A stretch of DNA of 64,000 nt from Morinoia aosen (Eukaryota; Arthropoda; Malacostraca; Amphipoda; Talitridae), in the NCBI GenBank assembly GCA_030386875.1, contig CM059563.1:52641602-52705601 (forward strand). Direction: 5' to 3'. The notes under the pieces are model-generated. The model worked only from the letters and a program-made list of their open reading frames with translations, was not told where the DNA came from and searched no databases. The translations under genes were made by a program, and so were the position numbers. Shown in pieces: positions 59,849 to 64,000 of this stretch (within the stretch, counting starts at the first letter, position 1; each line of letters starts with the position of its first letter).

Positions 59849-60145
59849 TTACCACGGAAAAACCTTGGTTAAAAAGAGCTTCAAAAAATCCAATGAGTTT
59901 CCGGAATCCAAATCGGAAAAAAATTGAGCGTATGAAGATGCAACAGCTTCAAATATTTTAGGTTCCTTACAGAGTAAATCCTCCGTAGGGAGGAACAGCG
60001 TAAATGTATTACATTTGGTTAGAATCCCAGGCAGGCAAAGCGAATGATTTATGTAAGATTCAGTCAGTGATGGGACATCGCATGCGAAATGTAGTTTTGC
60101 AAAGAGACTTTCAGAGTACAAGAAGGTGCTCTGCGTAGCAGCCTG
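59849..60145 (-). CDS. Possible terminal exon, about 98 residues, unknown protein
   Basis: On the minus strand a frame is open from about 60200 to a TAA at 59849-59851 with no in-frame ATG. It contains an acceptor-like TTGATCGTTTTCGCGCAG that would start an exon at 60145. The residues after it (AATQSTFLYSESLFAKLHFA first, then a Cys-containing middle, ending SLDFLKLFLTKVFPW) have an ordinary, non-AT-driven composition with six Leu/Phe-rich helices or strands. I recognise no family. The absence of a start codon with a good acceptor favours an internal or last exon, but a chance frame remains possible. Confidence 0.22.
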   Translation of the reverse strand, partial: QAATQSTFLYSESLFAKLHFACDVPSLTESYINHSLCLPGILTKCNTFTLFLPTEDLLCKEPKIFEAVASSYAQFFSDLDSGNSLDFLKLFLTKVFPW

Positions 60146-60201
60146 CGCGAAAACGATCAAAGTCAGGCTTAGTGACGACTCGATCGCTCAGAAAACACTA
60201 G

Positions 60202-61908
60202 AAAGAAAGAAAATAAAAACTAGATTCAAGAACAAAAGTGAAGAAACAATCCTATTAGCTCGATCGGACCATGATAGAAGCAATTAGTCCGTCAAACGAT
60301 AGTGAATAAACCGAAGAACAGTACTGTTGCTCGACCCTAAAATAAAAAGTGAGAGGCTTCAAAAAAGACAAACTTAGGACTACGACAAAAGTTGAGAAGT
60401 TTTAGTTAATGAACATTTTAATGCTTACGTTCCGAAGTGTTCTAAATTCTGCTTTCATTTCTGAAAAAGAAAGAGTCAGGCGGAAAATGAGGGGGAAATA
60501 AAAACAAATAAAATGTTCTTTAAATGGAGGTAAATGGAGGAATATTATCCTGGTGCTCATTGTTTTTTCTCATGGAGCTGAAAAATATTAGAAGTAAAAA
60601 TGAGGCAATGACGTAAATTTACAACTAAAAACGATTTAGAATGATTATGAGATATCTTACGTATTTTTCAAGAGACTCGTAAGGAATCGTACAAATTCAA
60701 TAATTCGATTAAGTGAACATTATATATAAAAATATTTATTACTTTTCTCAAGCGTCTACCTTCTTCTTCAATAGGAGAACCTGCCCACTGTTACAATCAG
60801 AGATCCTCGAAATGAGCTTTTGGTTCATTGTCAGGTGCGTTAATAAGCTCGGAGACATCATAGCGGCCGAGTCTGAAAATTCTTGTCTCTTACTTCTGAT
60901 TTGCACTCCTACACGTTCAGTGTACACAGGAGTATTTTTGGCCTACATTTCTCCTGCCTAATCCCTCACACCAAGTCCTACCATGCACCACGGCGACATT
61001 TCTACCTTTGATCTTACCATCATACGCACGAAACACACAGCAAAAGTAGGTCGTCTCGCTTCCTCCACGGGCCAACAAGCTCAAAATGCGCCCAACATTA
61101 ATCGGAATTGTTGTTGAATTTCTTTCGGTAAAACTTTTTAGTTAGATTAATTTAATTGCTTGCCTCACATGGTAGTTTGTGAGATCTCTATAGTATTTTG
61201 TCGCTGCTGTCCGCGGTGAAATAATATTCTTCTTCCATCTGCTAAACGAACTGTTATTTAGAATTGTAAATGAGAGAGCATAACTTTTCATAGCAAGAAA
61301 CACGCTGCAGTGAATGTTACGAAGGCTAATTCCTTCATACTGACGGCAACGTTCATATATAATGTCTGAAAGTCAACCACGTTTTACGGTGCAATTTCCT
61401 GATGTAGGGAAACTTTTCATTTCCGGCCTGCTTGTGCAATAAGACGTTCAGCGTCCTGTGAAATTTGTCCTTCCTTTGCTAGGGATCTTGTTTGATGCAT
61501 GCCAAGTAAAGCCTCGTTTCTTTAAAAATTGGGTGACAAGGTAAATGTAAATCTACTCTGTAAATTTTCACCCGTATTAAGTTACTGGAGAGAGTAGATG
61601 CGGATTTGATGAATGTGTAGGAAATTTTAGGTCAACTGAAAATTCGAGCTAAAGAAGCTGGATCTGTATGTTAAGACTGTGAATGCGAAAGTATTTTATT
61701 CATTTGTTCGGCACCACAAACTTCGGAACGTGAAAATTTTGCTTGTCCACGCTACACTCAGCCATCCAAGTAAATCCTGGTCGAATTTCAATAATCAAGC
61801 ATACGAGGGTCTTTCTTTTGGCTTTGTTTATTTGCATGCCTATTACCTGTAGTATGCGTTCAGTCACTCATCTCATTTTCAAATTTGCGTTTACTCCAAA
61901 AAAACAAA
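60202..61908. other. No gene recognised
   Basis: AT-rich. A short duplication of TAAATGGAGG lies at 60522-60540. Frames of 60-82 codons have no domain. Confidence 0.35.
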
Positions 61909-63072
61909 TATCAGCTGGCCTGAAAGTTTGTGCCGACTTCTGAAAGAAAGAAAAAGGTAAGTAAATAAAAGGCATTACATTTTTGACTAACCAAATATGA
62001 ACCATTATCTTGCACAATACTTCTCTATCTTTCCTTTTTAAAGTATTTTTTAAGTGATCTAAGGAATTGATTTTTTTTGTCATTGAGACTATTCTGCAAA
62101 GACCTAAATAAGTGAAAAACCAAAGGAGCAGCTTCTAGTGAATATGGAAGATAGGGTAACACATCCCAGCCAGGCTGTAGCAATTTTTATCTGGTTAGAA
62201 ACGCATGGTCTTGCATTATCCTGATAGAAAACTTCACCTTTCTTGTTGACCAACTCTGGACGTTTTCCTTGAATTTCTGTTTCTAACTCGTCCAGCTGGG
62301 AGCAGCATTCGAGTTTGTTGTACAGATTTCTCTTCCAATCCCACCTGATACAAAGCAGAACTTTCTTAGGGTGAAGACCCGCTTTTGGGATGGCTAAGGG
62401 AGGTTCATGTCGCTTACAGCAGCATCATTTTTCGTTAAATATCTTGGTGAACAGTTCTTTTTATATCTCCAGCCACTATATGTTTTAAAAAGATTGTTTT
62501 CATTCCGTTCATAAAGCAAATCACTGATGAAAATTCGATCCAAAAAGTTCGTCTCGCTCAAGTCATGTGGCACCGAAACATCGTCGCGATTTGCAAACCA
62601 AAGCTTTACCAGGTGCTCATGAATGGCGGATTTTGATAGGTTGAGGCTTTTTGCCAATTTTCGTGCTGTGCAATGGGGGTTATAATCAATTAGTGACTTT
62701 ATTCGGTCATCATCTGTAGAGGATAGTCTGCCTGATCGCTCTTCATCAAAAAACCTTTAATCTCCAGCTCAGAACCTCGCGAATCACTTCCGTACAGTTC
62801 TTTCGGATGAAGAATCATCACCGGAAACTCAGCATATTTATTTGGTTGTAGTGAACCTTTTTGCCTTTTTAGAAACCGAAAAGTGTCAAGTGTTGAAAAT
62901 GAATTTTTTTCATCTTCCGATTTAAAGGGTCACAAAATTAACACAGGCTGTAGGACCTCAAACCTTTTTCCACGAAAAGATGGCTTGAGCTGTGCTCTAA
63001 GTAAAGATGTAGTCAAATCCTATTTTTCTGACTCAGTCATGTTCTAAAATATGTTGTAAGTTTGACCAACTA
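61909..63072 (-). mobile_element. mariner-family transposon, decayed copy
   Basis: TA|TCAGCTGGCCTGAAAGTTTG at 61909-61930 and, on the minus strand from about 63072, TAGTTGGTCAAACTTACAAC give weakly matching mariner-like ends about 1,160 bp apart. That is close to the usual 1.2-1.3 kb for a full mariner. The transposase remnant lies between them on the minus strand. The boundaries are approximate because the ends have drifted. Confidence 0.65.
61960..62960 (-). pseudogene. mariner (DD34D) transposase remnant
   Basis: On the minus strand the blocks appear in the family's order. A DDDRIKSLIDYNPHCTARKL segment (near 62690) is followed by AKSLNLSKSAIHEHLVKLWF (helix-turn-helix, near 62650), a VPHDLSETN phrase (mariner WVPHxL motif, near 62565) and LLYERNENN (near 62510). 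Then come FYQDNARPCVSNQ (second catalytic Asp, near 62218), WDVLPYLPYS and HLFRSLQN (near 62100-62160) and VQDNGSYLV (near 62005). The first-Asp block (TCDEKW in relatives) is not recognisable, and the residue expected to be the third Asp is Val. At least three frame breaks are needed to follow it, so it is inactive. The pattern fits mariner proper rather than Tc1 or maT. Confidence 0.8.
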
Positions 63073-63640
63073 AAAATCGGTAGGAACTATCTTGCATCCC
63101 AATACGTTCTTTTGCAAAATTACTAGACTGGGTGAGTATAATTTTATCACTTGAGTCTATCAGTGCAATAAAGACAATATGGAGAATTTTGGCAGAGTAA
63201 TTTTTTCTGAAATCATTCTGTATCATTAATGAGATTCATTAAATATCATCTTGATGCTTGGAGTTATCTGCAGGATGATACCATCTCTCAACAATAACGA
63301 GACGAGACTTAACATCCTAGAGGGATCAGAAAGTCTCCTATGTGTCATAAAGATCACAGACTAATTTCTTAGATTTCATTCTCGTTCCATGCGGCCACTA
63401 GTATCATTGAAACTCTAATCCTATTAACGTGCCCAGTGAGCTCTGTTAAAAAAGTAATATATAACAAACGGAGAAAAACTAACAATCCACTATGAATATC
63501 TGCAAATATTGTCCAGTTTCGTGTGCCACGCATGGGAGACAATATGGTAAGGCATGTCTAGAGAGGCCTACCGAGCTACGCAAAGCTAACATGTGGGCCA
63601 GCGTTTGTCAACATCATTATGACTTGTGCCAGGGGGCTTA
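63073..63640. other. No gene seen
   Basis: Sequence between the mariner fossil and the terminal array. No frame or repeat of note. Confidence 0.4.
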
Positions 63641-64000
63641 GCTCAGACGAATGGGGACACATGGCCTGGTCCTTGGAGTAGCTCAGACGAATGGGGACAC
63701 ATGGCCTGGTCCTTGGAGTAGCTCAGACGAATGGGGACACATGGCATGGTCCTTGGAGTAGCTCAGACGAATGGGGACACATGGCCTGGTCCTTGGAGTA
63801 GCTCAGACGAATGGGGACACATGGCCTGGCCCTTGGAGTAGCTCAGACGAATGGGGACACATGGCCTGGTCCTTGGAGTAGCTCAGACGAATGGGAACGC
63901 ATAGCCTGGTCCTTGGAGTAGCTCAGACGAATGGGGACACATGGCCTGGTCCTTGGAGCAGCTCAGACGAATGGGGACACATGGCCTGGTCCTTGGAGTA
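63641..64000. repeat. Near-perfect 40-bp tandem array, 9 copies, runs off the window
   Basis: Nine consecutive copies of a 40-bp unit that begins GCTCAGACGAATGGGGACAC and continues ATGGCCTGGTCCTTGGAGTA. Most copies are identical. Single-base variants occur in copies 3, 5 and 8, and copy 7 has three changes. The unit is far richer in G and C than the surroundings. The array reaches the last base, so its true length is unknown. The homogeneity points to recent expansion or ongoing conversion. Confidence 0.97.

Noticed and set aside
61971-61996. CATTACATTTTTGACTAACC as the terminal repeat of the mariner fossil
   Set aside because: It points the wrong way for the left end and lies within or just after the transposase C-terminal block. 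The TA-flanked site at 61909 fits better.
63641-64000. tRNA genes or tRNA-derived SINE in the 40-bp array (A-box-like TAGCTCAGACGAATGG after GGGGGCT)
   Set aside because: No D-arm pairing, no anticodon arm and no B box fit within the 40-bp unit.
1-64000. CRISPR arrays, rRNA genes, bacterial operons, LTR or other virus-like elements
   Set aside because: The tandem arrays lack unique spacers, and no rRNA-like sequence was seen. I found no reverse transcriptase, integrase, capsid or envelope signature in any frame I read, nor a long direct terminal repeat pair of LTR type.

Overview
This is AT-rich, gene-poor eukaryotic DNA. No bacterial-type operons, CRISPR arrays, rRNA or convincing tRNA genes are visible. 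The best-supported content is decayed and non-autonomous DNA transposons plus tandem repeats. The transposase remnants (Tc1-like, mariner DD34D and maT/DD37D) and the hAT- and Tc1/mariner-type MITEs point to an arthropod or other invertebrate. I cannot name the species. Nearly all open frames look like chance frames or translations of tandem repeats, and I recognise no complete host gene.

Layout. 0-10 kb: tandem arrays at 0.75, 2.0, 2.8-3.2 and 5.1-5.4 kb, a 1.17 kb foldback-like element with perfect ends at 3.2-4.4 kb, a mariner-type MITE at 7.3 kb and a Tc1-like transposase fossil on the minus strand at 9.4-10.0 kb. 10-30 kb: a CA microsatellite, a 40-bp array with a complete mariner-type MITE beside it (13.0-13.9 kb), a 24-bp array beside a complete hAT-type MITE (20.8-21.4 kb), AT-rich degenerate repeats at 24.3-24.9 kb, a possible TATA promoter at 26.2 kb and a roughly 100-bp-unit satellite at 27.9-28.6 kb. 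30-47 kb: a possible promoter and first exons of a host gene at 31.7-32.1 kb, a 39-bp (3 x 13) array, two copies of a dispersed repeat (36.4 and 39.6 kb), a purine-only GAAA tract at 41.5-42.0 kb, small arrays at 44.2 and 46.0 kb and a piggyBac-like MITE at 46.2-46.5 kb. 47-64 kb: a maT/mariner fossil (47.7-48.8 kb), a second hAT-type MITE (52.1 kb), a second foldback-like element (54.9-56.0 kb), a mariner fossil on the minus strand (61.9-63.1 kb) and a near-perfect 40-bp array that runs off the window end.

The most unusual signal is the pair of foldback-like elements at 3.2-4.4 and 54.9-56.0 kb. They have almost the same length (about 1.16-1.17 kb), TA next to both ends, and arms built from degenerate tandem units of about 20-21 bp in inverted orientation, yet their arm motifs differ. 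They look like two members of a non-autonomous foldback-type transposon group.
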